A stretch of DNA of 64,000 nucleotides. It comes from Streptomyces justiciae (GTDB lineage Bacteria > Actinomycetota > Actinomycetes > Streptomycetales > Streptomycetaceae). Below are positions 44,975-53,426 of this stretch, piece by piece. The position numbers and the translations under genes were made by a program. The stretch covers positions 62,001 through 126,000 of the forward strand of contig NZ_JADDXU010000022.1 in the NCBI RefSeq assembly GCF_015163075.1, written 5' to 3'. Below the pieces are notes generated by a model. That model saw only the letters and a program-made list of their open reading frames with translations, ran no database searches and was not told where the DNA came from. The stretch's first letter is position 1. The number at the start of each line of letters is the position of its first letter.

Positions 44975-46687
44975 CTAGCGGGTCACGAGGACGTCGACCA
45001 CCGCGGTCGTGCCCTCGGCCACGGACTTGAGGGCGCGCTCCAGCGCGGGGGTGAGCGCGTCCGGGGTGTCGACGGTCTCGGTGTGCAGGCCGAACGGCTC
45101 GGCGAACGCGGCCAGTCGGGGCAGCCGGTGCAGATCGGTGCCCAGCCACTCCCCCGTCTCGGCGGCGGCGCCCTCGGGGTAGAAGCGGCGGTGGTTGAGA
45201 TTCATCGACTTGTAGACACGGTTGTTGAACACCACGATCAGCACCGGGAGTTCGTACGCCTTCGACGCGTCGTACGACGGGATGACCGGGTTGTAGGTGA
45301 ACGCGCCGTCCCCGATCGTGAGGACCACCGGGCGGTCCTGGGCGGCGAGTTTGACGCCCAGCGCGACCGCGATGCCCTGGCCGAGGCCGCCCTGGACGTA
45401 GAAGTACGAGTCGGGGTCGGCGGTCTGGACGTGCCGCTTCACCACCCGGCTGTGGGTGATGGTCTCGTCGACGACGATCGCGTTCCGGCCGTCGAGCAGC
45501 TTTCGCAGCGTCGCCGCGACCAACACCGGGTCGATGCCCTGGGCTTGGGAGGCGGCCTTCTCCTCCGCCTTGGCGATCGCCTGCTGCTCGGCGGTGTGCC
45601 GTTCCTCCTGCGCCGACCGGCGGACCGCCACCGCCGCCTCGTCCAGCTCCTTCGCCCGCTTCGTCAGCTGGCGCAGGGTGTTGGCGACGTTGCCCTCCAA
45701 GTAGCGGTCCGCGAAGAGGACTTGATAGACGACGTGCGGGCGTTGCGGCACTTCGTCGATCACCACGATCGCCGCCTTGGCGGGGCGGCGCGACGGCGGG
45801 TAGAACGGGGCCCGGCAGTTGACCAGGAGGATGAGGTCCGCCTCGTCCATCCAGGGGCCGATGTCGCTGCCGGCGTGCAGCGGGTGGGTGCGCGGGAAGT
45901 TGCCGCAGACCGCCGAGTCGGGCTCGACGACCGGGATGTTCCAGGCCTCGGCGAAGGCGACCAGGGCCTCGAAGCCGCCCGCCTCACGACCGGCCGTCTC
46001 AGTGACGACGACCGGGTTCTTCGCCTCCCTGATCAGCTGCGCGACCGGGTCGACCTCTTCCGGTGAGCTGTGCGTGGAGCCGGGGGCGACGAGGGGCTTG
46101 GCCTCGCGGCCGTCCCAGTCCTCCAGCAAGATCTCCAGCGGGATGTTGAGGTACGCCGGTCCCGCCGGGGCCCGCCAGGACAGTTCCGCCGCCCGGGTGA
46201 CCATCGTGGGCAGCGTGTGGACGCTCGCCGCCTCGGTGGACCACTTGGTGAAGGGCTGAGCCACCCCGTGGGGTCCGCCCACGATGGACAGGTTGCGGTA
46301 CCACTGGCCGCCCGGGTCCTGGCCGGGGCCGTCGCCGTACGTGGTCGACTCCGAGGAGCTGACCACCATCGGGACCCCGGCGAGCAGCGCCCCGTGGACC
46401 GCCATCGAGCCCTGGAGGAGTCCGGGCGCCGCGTGCAGGAGCACACCCTGGGGGCGGCGCTTGATCAGGCCGTAGCCGGTGGCCATGCCGACCGCGACCG
46501 TCTCGTGGGTGAGGTCGAGGTACTCGGGGCAGGGCAGCCCGTCCCGGTGGCGGCGGGCCAGGGACTCCCACACCGGGGCCCATTCGGACCCCGAGGAGCA
46601 GAAGAGGTAGTCGGCGCCGACGGCGTTGAAGGCGGTGACGAGAGCGTCGCCGCCGTCGGCGCCGGGGGATGTGGTGGTGTCGGTCAT
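44975..46687 (-). CDS. Thiamine pyrophosphate-dependent enzyme (acetolactate synthase/benzoylformate decarboxylase-like)
   Basis: A 570-residue three-domain TPP enzyme. Glu in LTHETVAVGMATGYG (near residue 61) activates the cofactor; the Mg/TPP motif GDGAFTYN...28 residues...NN (about 438-470) is intact. The middle domain carries VVVTETAGREAGGF. The motifs fit 2-oxoacid decarboxylases and ALS-like carboligases; the neighbouring Ldh and aldehyde dehydrogenase favour decarboxylation of a 2-oxoacid to an aldehyde. 13 bases after the amidohydrolase gene. Confidence 0.86.
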   Translation of the reverse strand: MTDTTTSPGADGGDALVTAFNAVGADYLFCSSGSEWAPVWESLARRHRDGLPCPEYLDLTHETVAVGMATGYGLIKRRPQGVLLHAAPGLLQGSMAVHGALLAGVPMVVSSSESTTYGDGPGQDPGGQWYRNLSIVGGPHGVAQPFTKWSTEAASVHTLPTMVTRAAELSWRAPAGPAYLNIPLEILLEDWDGREAKPLVAPGSTHSSPEEVDPVAQLIREAKNPVVVTETAGREAGGFEALVAFAEAWNIPVVEPDSAVCGNFPRTHPLHAGSDIGPWMDEADLILLVNCRAPFYPPSRRPAKAAIVVIDEVPQRPHVVYQVLFADRYLEGNVANTLRQLTKRAKELDEAAVAVRRSAQEERHTAEQQAIAKAEEKAASQAQGIDPVLVAATLRKLLDGRNAIVVDETITHSRVVKRHVQTADPDSYFYVQGGLGQGIAVALGVKLAAQDRPVVLTIGDGAFTYNPVIPSYDASKAYELPVLIVVFNNRVYKSMNLNHRRFYPEGAAAETGEWLGTDLHRLPRLAAFAEPFGLHTETVDTPDALTPALERALKSVAEGTTAVVDVLVTR

Positions 46688-46700
46688 CTCTCGTGTTTCC

Positions 46701-47561
46701 TCAGCCCTCGATCGGCCAGTTCAGGACCTCGGAGATACCGCGGCCCATGATCCATTCAAGCTCCTCGGGCGTGAAGTCCCAGTGCTTGGTGAACTGCTCG
46801 ATCGTGTCGGTGTAGGTGATGCCGTGGCCGAGCAGGCGGGTGATGTCAGTGCCGTAGAAGCAGCGCTGCGGGCCCATCTTGTCGACCATCTCGCGCACGT
46901 ACTTCTGGATGTTGTTGTTCGGGAAGGGCTGCGTGGAGTAGCCGGGCAGCGCCGAGACCTTGACGTAGATGTTGGGGTGGGCGGCCAGGTCGGCGGTCTC
47001 GGACACCCAGTAGCCGATCGCGTCGTCGACGCAGCGGGCCATGATGCCCATGTGGTCGATGATGATCTTCAGCTCGGGGTGCTTGGCGGCGATCTCGCCC
47101 AACTCCCGCTTCCAGATGGGGGCGTGGACCATGGTGGGGATGCCGAGTTCCTCGGCGATCGGCCAGTACCAGTCGTTGGTGCCGTCGATCATCCAGTTGC
47201 GGTCCTGCGGCCGGTGGAAGGTGAGCCGCGTGCCCTTCACATGCGGGTTCTGGGCGAAGTCCTTGAGCATCGCCTTGCCCTCTTCGGGCTTGTTCTGCGG
47301 GATGCGGGCCATGATGCCGAAGCGGTCGGGGTGCGCCTCGCAGGCTTCCAGGGCGTAGTCGATGCGGTCGCCCTCCCAGGACGGCGGCAGGATCAGCGCG
47401 CGGTTGACGCCGGCCTCGTCCATCAGCTCCAGGGCCTCCTCGTAGGAGAAGGGGTCCTCGCGGTGGCCGTTGAGGCGGATGCGCTCGCGCGCGCCGGGCA
47501 CCCAGGGGCGGTCCGGGGTCTCTTCCAGCCAGATGTGGATCTGTGTGTCGACAACGAACAT
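46701..47561 (-). CDS. Amidohydrolase-2 family metal-dependent hydrolase (lactonase/decarboxylase-like)
   Basis: A 286-residue TIM-barrel hydrolase. The first metal motif reads VVDTQIHIWLEE, one residue off the usual DxHxH. Later signatures are HAPIWKRELGEI near 150, IIDHMGIMARCVDD near 172 and CFYGTDITRLLG near 238, typical of amidohydrolase-2 enzymes such as 2-pyrone-4,6-dicarboxylate lactonase and ACMSD-like decarboxylases. ATG at 47561 chosen for the family N-terminus. First gene of the amidohydrolase-TPP-Ldh unit with its own dyad and an upstream terminator. Confidence 0.83.
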   Translation of the reverse strand: MFVVDTQIHIWLEETPDRPWVPGARERIRLNGHREDPFSYEEALELMDEAGVNRALILPPSWEGDRIDYALEACEAHPDRFGIMARIPQNKPEEGKAMLKDFAQNPHVKGTRLTFHRPQDRNWMIDGTNDWYWPIAEELGIPTMVHAPIWKRELGEIAAKHPELKIIIDHMGIMARCVDDAIGYWVSETADLAAHPNIYVKVSALPGYSTQPFPNNNIQKYVREMVDKMGPQRCFYGTDITRLLGHGITYTDTIEQFTKHWDFTPEELEWIMGRGISEVLNWPIEG

Positions 47562-47650
47562 CGTTGGACTCTTTCTCTTCGAAGGAGGGGTGGTGCGGTG
47601 TGGTGCGAGGGGAACGCTAGGCGGGCCGTGAGGCCTTGCGGAGCCCCTGG

Positions 47651-47673
47651 GAGCGCAAGCACTTGTTGCGCTC
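47651..47673. promoter_or_regulatory. GAGCGCAA-N7-TTGCGCTC dyad before the amidohydrolase operon
   Basis: Perfect 8-base arms GAGCGCAA (47651-47658) and TTGCGCTC (47666-47673) with a 7-base spacer, 90 bases upstream of the amidohydrolase start and beyond the preceding gene's terminator. A related dyad (GTGCGCAA-N7-TTGCAGTC) lies at 56641-56663 next to the LysR gene, so this is a candidate LysR-family binding site. Confidence 0.5.
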
Positions 47674-47697
47674 AAGTGCCCTCTCAGCAGGGCACTT
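47674..47697 (-). terminator. Terminator directly after the LhgO-like gene
   Basis: On the minus strand, immediately after the stop codon, arms AAGTGCCCT and AGGGCACTT form a perfect 9-base-pair stem with a 6-base loop (GCTGAG). It separates the aldehyde dehydrogenase/LhgO unit from the amidohydrolase unit, whose dyad begins at the next base. Confidence 0.6.
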
Positions 47698-48894
47698 TCA
47701 GCATGCGAAGACCGCTTGGACGATGTGTTCCGCGATCGCCATGGAGGCCGTCGCGGCGGGCGACGGCGCGTTGCGTACGGCGGTGATCCGGCCGGCGGTG
47801 TGGATGCGGAAGTCGTCGACGAGGGTGCCGTCGCGGTCCAGCGCCTGGGCCCGTACGCCCGCTCCGCCGCGTACGACGTCCTGGACGCCGACGCCGGGGA
47901 CGTACAGCCCCGCGTCCTTCATGAAGGCCGCCGCGGACAGGGCGCCGCGGTACTCCTTGAGGCCGGTGCGCCAGTGCTGGGCCGCCATCCGCCAGGTGCC
48001 GGGGTAGGCGGCGATGCCCAGGAGGTCCTTCGGGGAGATCCTGCCGAGCGTGTAGCCCTCCCTGGCCAGGGCGAGGACGGCGTTGGGGCCGACCTCGACC
48101 GAGCCGTCGACGCGTGGCGTGAAGTGCACGCCGAGGAAGGGGTAGCGGGGGTCGGGCACCGGGTAGACGAGGCCGCGCACGAGGTGGGTCCGGTCGGGCT
48201 TGAGGAGCATGTACTCGCCGCGGAACGGGATGATCTTCGGTTCCTGCTTGTCCTGGGCGAGTTTCGCCACCGCGTCCGACTGGAGGCCCGCGCACAGGAT
48301 CAGCCGGTCGACCTTGATGCGTTCCTGGCCGGAGGCGACCTCGATGCCGCCGGGCACATTGGTGATCGAGGTGACGGGGAAGCCCAGTCGTACCTCGCCG
48401 CCGGAGTCCTCGATGTCCCTGGCGAACTCCCGGGCGATCGCCTTGTAGTCGGTGATCGCGGTGCGCGGGGAGTGCAGGGCCGCGATGCCGCCGGCGTTCG
48501 GCTCGATCTCCTTGATCTCGTCCTTGGAGACCTTGCGCAGCTCGGGCACGTGGTTGTTCTTCGCCCGCTCGTAGAGGTTCTCCATACGGCCGAGTTCGTC
48601 CTCGCGGACCGCCATGACGAGCTTGCCGATCTCGTCGTACGGCAGCGCTCGTTCCTGGCAGTACTCGCGGAGCATCGCTACGCCCCGTACGCACAGGTCG
48701 GCCTTGAGGCTGCCCGGCGCGTAGTAGATGCCCGCGTGCACGACGCCGGAGTTGTGGCCGGTCTGGTGGACGGCGACGGCCTGTTCCTTCTCCAGCACCA
48801 CGACCCGGGTGCCGGGGCGGCGCAGGGCGATCTCGCGGGCGGTGGCGAGGCCTACGATTCCGGCGCCGACGATGCCGACGGTCTCATCAGCCAC
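47698..48894 (-). CDS. lhgO: L-2-hydroxyglutarate oxidase-like FAD-dependent oxidoreductase (LhgO family)
   Basis: A 398-residue DAO-type flavoprotein with VGIVGAGIVGLATAREIA at residues 6-23 and VHQTGHNSGVVHAGIYYAPGSLKA (about 44-67), the characteristic LhgO segment. The GEYMLLKPDRTHLVRGLVYPVPDPRYPFLGVHFTPRVDGSVEVGPNAV block (interrupted in many relatives) is also LhgO-like. Oxidises a 2-hydroxyacid to the 2-oxoacid, passing electrons to quinone. GTG at 48894 overlaps the aldehyde dehydrogenase stop by 8 bases. Specificity for hydroxyglutarate is not shown. Confidence 0.85.
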   Translation of the reverse strand: MADETVGIVGAGIVGLATAREIALRRPGTRVVVLEKEQAVAVHQTGHNSGVVHAGIYYAPGSLKADLCVRGVAMLREYCQERALPYDEIGKLVMAVREDELGRMENLYERAKNNHVPELRKVSKDEIKEIEPNAGGIAALHSPRTAITDYKAIAREFARDIEDSGGEVRLGFPVTSITNVPGGIEVASGQERIKVDRLILCAGLQSDAVAKLAQDKQEPKIIPFRGEYMLLKPDRTHLVRGLVYPVPDPRYPFLGVHFTPRVDGSVEVGPNAVLALAREGYTLGRISPKDLLGIAAYPGTWRMAAQHWRTGLKEYRGALSAAAFMKDAGLYVPGVGVQDVVRGGAGVRAQALDRDGTLVDDFRIHTAGRITAVRNAPSPAATASMAIAEHIVQAVFAC

Positions 48895-50350
48895 GCGACG
48901 GCTCCCCGAAGTGAACGGCCACCGTCTTGACGCGAGTTGAGAAACGGAGCACCTCGTCGCCCTGCTCCTTGTACGCCGTACCGGAGTCGCGGAAGCCGCC
49001 GAAGGGCAGGTGGACGTCCCAGCCGGTGGTGGTCGTGTTGACCGCGACCTGACCGCACTCGACCTCGTCGGCGAAGCGGTGGGCGCTGCCCAGGTCGCGG
49101 GTGAACACGGCCGCGGCGAGCCCGAAGTCGGAGTCGTTGACCGCGTCGACGGCGGCGGTGAAGTCGTCCACCGCGCGAAGCGCGAGGACGGGCCCGAAGA
49201 CCTCCTCCCGCCAGATCGCCATGTCCGGTGTGACATCGGCCAGTACGGTCGGGCGCACGTAACAGCCGTGCGGGCGGTCGCTGTCGGCCGTGCCGCCGGT
49301 GAAGAGGGTCGCCCCTTCCTCGATCGCCTTGTCGATGTCGGTGAGGACGCTGTCGCGCTGCCTCGGGCTCGACAGCGGGCACAGGGTCGTCGCCGGGTCG
49401 CTGCCCGGGCCGACCGTCAGCGTCTCGACCTCGGTGAGCAGCAGCCGGGCGAACTCGTCGTACACCGGCCGCTCGACGACGACCCGGCTGGTCGCCGTGC
49501 ACCGCTGTCCGGCCTGTCCGAAGGAGGCGGCGACGACGGCCTTCGCGGCGGCCGGCAGATCGGCGTCGGCGAGGACCACCGAGGCGTTCTTGCCGCCGAG
49601 TTCGCCCTGGAAGCGGACGTTGCGGTCGGCGAGGCGGCGGCGGATGCGGTTACCCACGGCGTTGGAGCCGGTGAAGGTGATGCCGGTGATCCGCGGGTCG
49701 TCGAGGAGGGCTTCCTCCAGCTCGGCGGTGCGGCCCGTGATGACGTTCAGGACACCGGGCGGCAGGCCCGCGTCGTGCAGGGCGCGGGCGAGGTGCAGGC
49801 CGGAGACCGGGGTTTCGGTGGCCGGCTTGAAGACCGCCGTGTTGCCGGCCGCGAGCAGCGGGGCGAGCTTGCGGGCCGGGGTGATCAACGGGTCGTTCCA
49901 CGGGCTGATCACCAGGATCACGCCGATGGGCTCCCGCTGGGTGTGCGTACGGTGGTTCGGGCGTACGTCGTGCAGCAGGGTGCCGTAGCCCTGGCGGGCG
50001 AGGCCGGCGTAGTACTCCAGGAAGTCGGCGGCCTTGAGGGTCTCGCCGGTCGCCTCGCCCAGAGTCTTGCCGTTCTCGGCGGTGACGTCCGCGGCGATCT
50101 CGTCCACGCGCTCCCGGATGAGCCGGGCCGCGTCGGTGAAGATCCGCGCGCGCTCGAAGGGGCTGGTGCGCTTCCAGACGGCGAAGGCGCGCTCCGCGTG
50201 GTCGTAGGCGCGGGTGACGTCCTTGGCGGAGAGGGCGGGGATACGGGCGATGGGGGCGCGGACGTCGGCCGGGTCGTGGACGTCGATCCACTCGCCGGTC
50301 GTCACCCACTCCCCGCCCGAGAGGGTTTCGAGAGTACGCATGCTGTTCAC
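48887..50350 (-). CDS. Aldehyde dehydrogenase (NAD-dependent, benzaldehyde/aromatic aldehyde type)
   Basis: A 487-residue ALDH. Cofactor motif NDPLITPARKLAPLLAAGNTAVFKPATETP (near 152-180), catalytic Glu in GELGGKNASVVLADAD and Cys in SFGQAGQRCTATSR near residue 283 are intact. Oxidises an aldehyde, by context that made by the TPP decarboxylase, to the acid. GTG at 50350 has GAGGTG upstream; ATG at 50341 is the alternative. First gene of the unit, divergent from the monooxygenase at 50477. Confidence 0.9.
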   Translation of the reverse strand: MNSMRTLETLSGGEWVTTGEWIDVHDPADVRAPIARIPALSAKDVTRAYDHAERAFAVWKRTSPFERARIFTDAARLIRERVDEIAADVTAENGKTLGEATGETLKAADFLEYYAGLARQGYGTLLHDVRPNHRTHTQREPIGVILVISPWNDPLITPARKLAPLLAAGNTAVFKPATETPVSGLHLARALHDAGLPPGVLNVITGRTAELEEALLDDPRITGITFTGSNAVGNRIRRRLADRNVRFQGELGGKNASVVLADADLPAAAKAVVAASFGQAGQRCTATSRVVVERPVYDEFARLLLTEVETLTVGPGSDPATTLCPLSSPRQRDSVLTDIDKAIEEGATLFTGGTADSDRPHGCYVRPTVLADVTPDMAIWREEVFGPVLALRAVDDFTAAVDAVNDSDFGLAAAVFTRDLGSAHRFADEVECGQVAVNTTTTGWDVHLPFGGFRDSGTAYKEQGDEVLRFSTRVKTVAVHFGEPSRG

Positions 50351-50476
50351 GACACCTCACTGGTTGGTGGTGGGACCAGCTCCGGGGCGGCAGACATTGG
50401 TTGCGCTCCGCGCGAGCCGCTCATCAGGGCATTCATGGTGGGATCGGTGGCCGGACGATCCATGAGGAGGAATCCG

Positions 50477-50764
50477 ATGGCCTACACAGTCATCGCCTGT
50501 TACCACTGCGCCGCCGATGACGAGGCGAGCGTGCGAGCCGCGCTGCTGAAGGTGCGCGAGCACACCCGCGCCGAGCCCGCGAACCTGGCGTACGAGGTGC
50601 ACTCGGAGGTGGGCGAGAGCGGGAGTTTCGTGTTGTACGAGCAGTACGCCGACCAGGCGGGCTTCGAGGCGCACAAGGCGGCGAGCCACTTCAAGGAGCT
50701 GATCGTGGAGACGGTGTGGCCGCTGCTCACCGACCGGTCGGTGACCTTCGCCGAAGTGCTGTGA
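50477..50764 (+). CDS. Antibiotic biosynthesis monooxygenase (ABM) family, putative quinol monooxygenase
   Basis: A 95-residue dimeric alpha-beta barrel protein (YTVIACYHCAADDEASVRAALLKVREHTRAEPANLAYEVH then FVLYEQYADQAGFEAHKAASHFKEL), the YgiN/ABM signature. Members oxidise quinols and related aromatics without a cofactor. ATG at 50477 has GAGGAGG. It is the only rightward gene in the catabolic region and ends at a strong terminator. Divergent from the aldehyde dehydrogenase by 126 bases. Confidence 0.87.
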   Translation: MAYTVIACYHCAADDEASVRAALLKVREHTRAEPANLAYEVHSEVGESGSFVLYEQYADQAGFEAHKAASHFKELIVETVWPLLTDRSVTFAEVL

Positions 50765-50768
50765 AACG

Positions 50769-50804
50769 AAATGCCGGGCGACTCCTTCGAGTCGCCCGGC
50801 ATTT
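50769..50804. terminator. Bidirectional intrinsic terminator
   Basis: A perfect 16-base-pair stem (AAATGCCGGGCGACTC at 50769-50784; GAGTCGCCCGGCATTT at 50789-50804) closes a CTTC tetraloop and ends in T-rich runs on both strands. It separates the convergent ABM gene and MetE-like gene. One of the few canonical U-tract terminators in this window. Confidence 0.95.
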
Positions 50805-50805
50805 T

Positions 50806-51783
50806 TCAGAACTCGTTGCCCCAGACGTACCGGGCGAGTGTTTCGACCAGGACCAGCTTCTTGCGCTGCTCCTCTGCGGTGAGCAGGGGGCTGCTTGCCA
50901 CATCCGCGAAGCCCCTCGACGGGGACAGCGCCGCGTCCTCCAGGTCCTTGAGTTCGCCTACCGCGTCGATGCGGGTCAGTACGGTGTCGAGGTCCTCCAG
51001 GTCGGGCACCGTGGCGTCGACCACGCCCAGGCAGACGTCCCGGTCCTCCGGCAGGGCCCTGATCAGGTCCAGCTCGGCCTCGGTGCCCTCCAGGAGGGGC
51101 AGGATCCAGCGGTCGGCGGGGACTTCGCCGTACAGCTTCTCCAGGCGTGCCCGGTCCGCCTCCGCGGGGGCCGTCCAGCCGGGGCAGACGCCGATGCGTA
51201 CGCCCTCGGGGCGTTCGTCGAGCCGGGCCGCGAGGGCGTCCACCGCCAGGGCGTCGTCGTAGGACAGGGGGCCCAGGTCGGCGTCGAGCAGGAGCGGGTT
51301 GTTGAGCTGGATCAGGCGGACGCCCTTCGAGACCAGGAGGGCGATCTCCGTCGCGATGATCTCCGCGAGCGCCTCCCCCAGCTCTCGCGCGGAGCCTACG
51401 CCCAGGCCCGGCTGGAAGGTTGTCGCGGCCAGGTACGCCGGGGACGGCAGGGAGACCTTCGGGGCGATCACCGTCAGTTCGGTGAGGCGCGTCGCCCAGT
51501 CCGCCACCAGCGGGCCGTTGGCCTTCGGAAGGGACTCCGCCACCCAGCGGACCAAGCCCCCAGGCCCTGTCTCGTCCGTGCGGCGAAGCCCTGATACTCC
51601 GTCAAGGACCGCGCTGCGGAAGTCTTCCCGAGGGAAGTCGCCATCCGTGACGACCGTGGAGCGCAGTTTGCGCTGGAAGACCACCGCGTCCTGGACCGCC
51701 TGGTCGGTGCCGATCGCGTCGAGGTCGGGCGGCCGGACGAGGCTGCCGTGGTGGTCGATGCGGTAGTTGAAAGTGTCGGCCAT
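50806..51783 (-). CDS. MetE C-terminal-like (cobalamin-independent methionine synthase II family) protein
   Basis: A 325-residue TIM-barrel protein starting FNYRIDHHGSLVRPP, homologous to the C-terminal catalytic half of MetE. In methionine synthases the zinc is held by an HxC motif; here the matching position reads GVCPGW, so the His is replaced by Gly. The later conserved stretch is kept as DVCLGVVDATVPD. It may therefore use a different methyl donor or substrate, e.g. demethylate an aromatic ether. Last gene of the extradiol operon, ended by the terminator. Confidence 0.78.
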   Translation of the reverse strand: MADTFNYRIDHHGSLVRPPDLDAIGTDQAVQDAVVFQRKLRSTVVTDGDFPREDFRSAVLDGVSGLRRTDETGPGGLVRWVAESLPKANGPLVADWATRLTELTVIAPKVSLPSPAYLAATTFQPGLGVGSARELGEALAEIIATEIALLVSKGVRLIQLNNPLLLDADLGPLSYDDALAVDALAARLDERPEGVRIGVCPGWTAPAEADRARLEKLYGEVPADRWILPLLEGTEAELDLIRALPEDRDVCLGVVDATVPDLEDLDTVLTRIDAVGELKDLEDAALSPSRGFADVASSPLLTAEEQRKKLVLVETLARYVWGNEF

Positions 51784-51787
51784 GATG

Positions 51788-52246
51788 TCAGTTCCCTCCG
51801 CCCGCGACGCCCCACGCGGCGAACTCCAGTTCGTAGCCGAGGGACTTGAGGACGTCCTCGGCGATCTGCTGGTCCTCGGCCGCGGTGCCGCCGGCGATCC
51901 CGAGGCCGCCGATGATCTCACCGTCCTTCTTGATGGTGACGCTGCCCTCGGTGGCCATGATCGGCATCGCGGCGCCCGGGAGCTGGGAGAGCTGGGAGAA
52001 GAAGACCGGCTGGCTCTCCTGCCACTTCTTCAGCATCGTTCCGGGGCGCTGCATGATCGCCGCGGTGTAGGCCTTGGCCCGGGCGATGTCGGGGGTGAGG
52101 GGGCGGGCGCCGTCGGGGCGGCGGATGGCGATGGGGAAGCCGCCGGCGTCGACCACGGCCACACTCACCGCCTTGCCGATCGCCTGGGCGCGCTGCTGGG
52201 CGGCGTCGAGGATCTTCTCGGCGGCGTCCAGGGTGAGGCTGGTCAT
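51788..52246 (-). CDS. HbpS/GlcG-like heme-binding (DUF336) protein
   Basis: A 152-residue protein beginning LTLDAAEKILDAAQQRAQAIGKAVSVAVVDAGG, the GlcG/HbpS signature, followed by AKAYTAAIMQRP and GGLGIAGGTAAEDQQIAE. In Streptomyces HbpS binds heme outside the cell, but this copy has no signal peptide, so it is more like the GlcG accessory proteins of glycolate and aromatic catabolic operons, with unknown role. ATG at 52246 overlaps the alpha/beta hydrolase stop (ATGA), so they are coupled. Confidence 0.85.
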   Translation of the reverse strand: MTSLTLDAAEKILDAAQQRAQAIGKAVSVAVVDAGGFPIAIRRPDGARPLTPDIARAKAYTAAIMQRPGTMLKKWQESQPVFFSQLSQLPGAAMPIMATEGSVTIKKDGEIIGGLGIAGGTAAEDQQIAEDVLKSLGYELEFAAWGVAGGGN

Positions 52247-53028
52247 GCGGAGTCCTTCGATGCGGTGAGGGTGCGGCGCAGGTGGGCGATCGCGGCGTTG
52301 TACGGTCCCGGCGTCTCCCAGTACATGGAGTGCGGGGCGCCCTCGACGATCTCCAGGTGCGAACCGGGCAGCAGTTCGTGGGCGCGCGTCACGGTCTTGA
52401 CGCTGAGCACCGCGTCCTTCTCGCCGGCGAGGAAGGCGACCTTGACGCCGGAGGCCTGGATCTCCTCCAGGGAGGGGCCGTTGGTGTCGAGGTTGCGCAG
52501 GTCCTGCATCCGGGCGACGTTGAAGGTGCCCATCTGCTGGAAGAGGAAGGTGAGATCGGCGCGGCTGGTCTGGAACTCTTTGGTGAGCAGCCGGTCGATG
52601 ACGGGCAGCTTCACCGCCTCGGCGCGGTCCGCCGCGGCCAGCTCCTTCAGCTCGGGGTGGCTGATGCCGCCCAGGGAGTGGCCGAGGACGACCGAGGAGA
52701 CGCGCTCCGGGCGCAGGAGGCCGGCGCGCAGGGCGGCGACGGAGCCGATGGACTGGCCGACCAGCATCGCGTCGGTGAGGTCTTCCTGGTCCAGGACGGC
52801 GACCACATCGCCGGGGAAGTCCTGGCCGTCGAACTCCGGCATGGAGGAGTCGGACTTGCCGAAGCCTCGCAGGTCGATCGTGACGACCGTGAACTCGTCG
52901 CGCAGTGCGGCCACTTGCTGCCACCAGGCGGCGTGGTGGCCGCCGCTGCCGTGCACGAACAGGATCGCCGGACCGCTGCCGTGGCGCTCGTAGTAGATGG
53001 AGGTGCCGTCGGAGTCGGCAATGGGCAT
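52243..53028 (-). CDS. Alpha/beta hydrolase (C-C bond hydrolase-like)
   Basis: A 261-residue alpha/beta hydrolase with nucleophile S93 in GQSIG (GxSxG), oxyanion region FVHGSGGHHAAW at 24-35, an acid in LAGEKDAV near 203 and catalytic His in EGAPHSMYWE near 235. By position between the extradiol dioxygenase/FAH genes it may hydrolyse a meta-cleavage product, as MhpC does, although an ester or enol-lactone substrate is also possible. ATG at 53028. Confidence 0.82.
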   Translation of the reverse strand: MPIADSDGTSIYYERHGSGPAILFVHGSGGHHAAWWQQVAALRDEFTVVTIDLRGFGKSDSSMPEFDGQDFPGDVVAVLDQEDLTDAMLVGQSIGSVAALRAGLLRPERVSSVVLGHSLGGISHPELKELAAADRAEAVKLPVIDRLLTKEFQTSRADLTFLFQQMGTFNVARMQDLRNLDTNGPSLEEIQASGVKVAFLAGEKDAVLSVKTVTRAHELLPGSHLEIVEGAPHSMYWETPGPYNAAIAHLRRTLTASKDSA

Positions 53029-53054
53029 GGGGGTCAACTCCCGTGTGGGCAGGA

Positions 53055-53426
53055 TTAGTTGGGGCGCTTGGCGTGGTAGACGAGCTCGATCATGGTGTGG
53101 TCGGGGTCGTGGATGTAGCAGAACTTGGACTGGTTCTCGGGGCGCTGGATCGGGCGGGTGTGCCGGATGCCCAGCTCCTTGAGGTGGTCCAGGAATTCGT
53201 CCCAGTCGTCGACCTCGACGGCGAAGTGATAGGGCGCCATGCGCTCCATCTCCTCGACGGGCGTGAAGTGGAGGTCGAAGTTGCCACGGGTCATCAGCAC
53301 CACGCGGGTGTTGGACTTGGGCATGATCCGCTTCATCCCGAAGACCTTCGCGTACCACTCGGCGGTGCGGTCGGGGTCCGTGGTGGGGAAGTTGACGTGG
53401 TGGATGTAGCGAGGTGCTGCGGTCAT
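53055..53426 (-). CDS. VOC/glyoxalase-family protein
   Basis: A 123-residue single-module VOC protein (YIHHVNFPTTDPDRTAEWYAKVFGM start; YHFAVEVDDWDEFLDHLKELGI near 72-93; CYIHDPDHTMIELVYH near 103-118). The H..E..H..E metal ligands are plausible: His in IHHVN, Glu in MIELV. It overlaps the FAH-family gene by 4 bases (ATGA) and belongs to the catabolic operon. Dioxygenase, isomerase or lyase activity cannot be distinguished. Confidence 0.82.
   Translation of the reverse strand: MTAAPRYIHHVNFPTTDPDRTAEWYAKVFGMKRIMPKSNTRVVLMTRGNFDLHFTPVEEMERMAPYHFAVEVDDWDEFLDHLKELGIRHTRPIQRPENQSKFCYIHDPDHTMIELVYHAKRPN

Noticed and set aside
50765..51790. A riboswitch or T-box before the MetE-like gene.
   Set aside because: The gene follows the previous one by 4 bases; there is no upstream leader to hold such an element.
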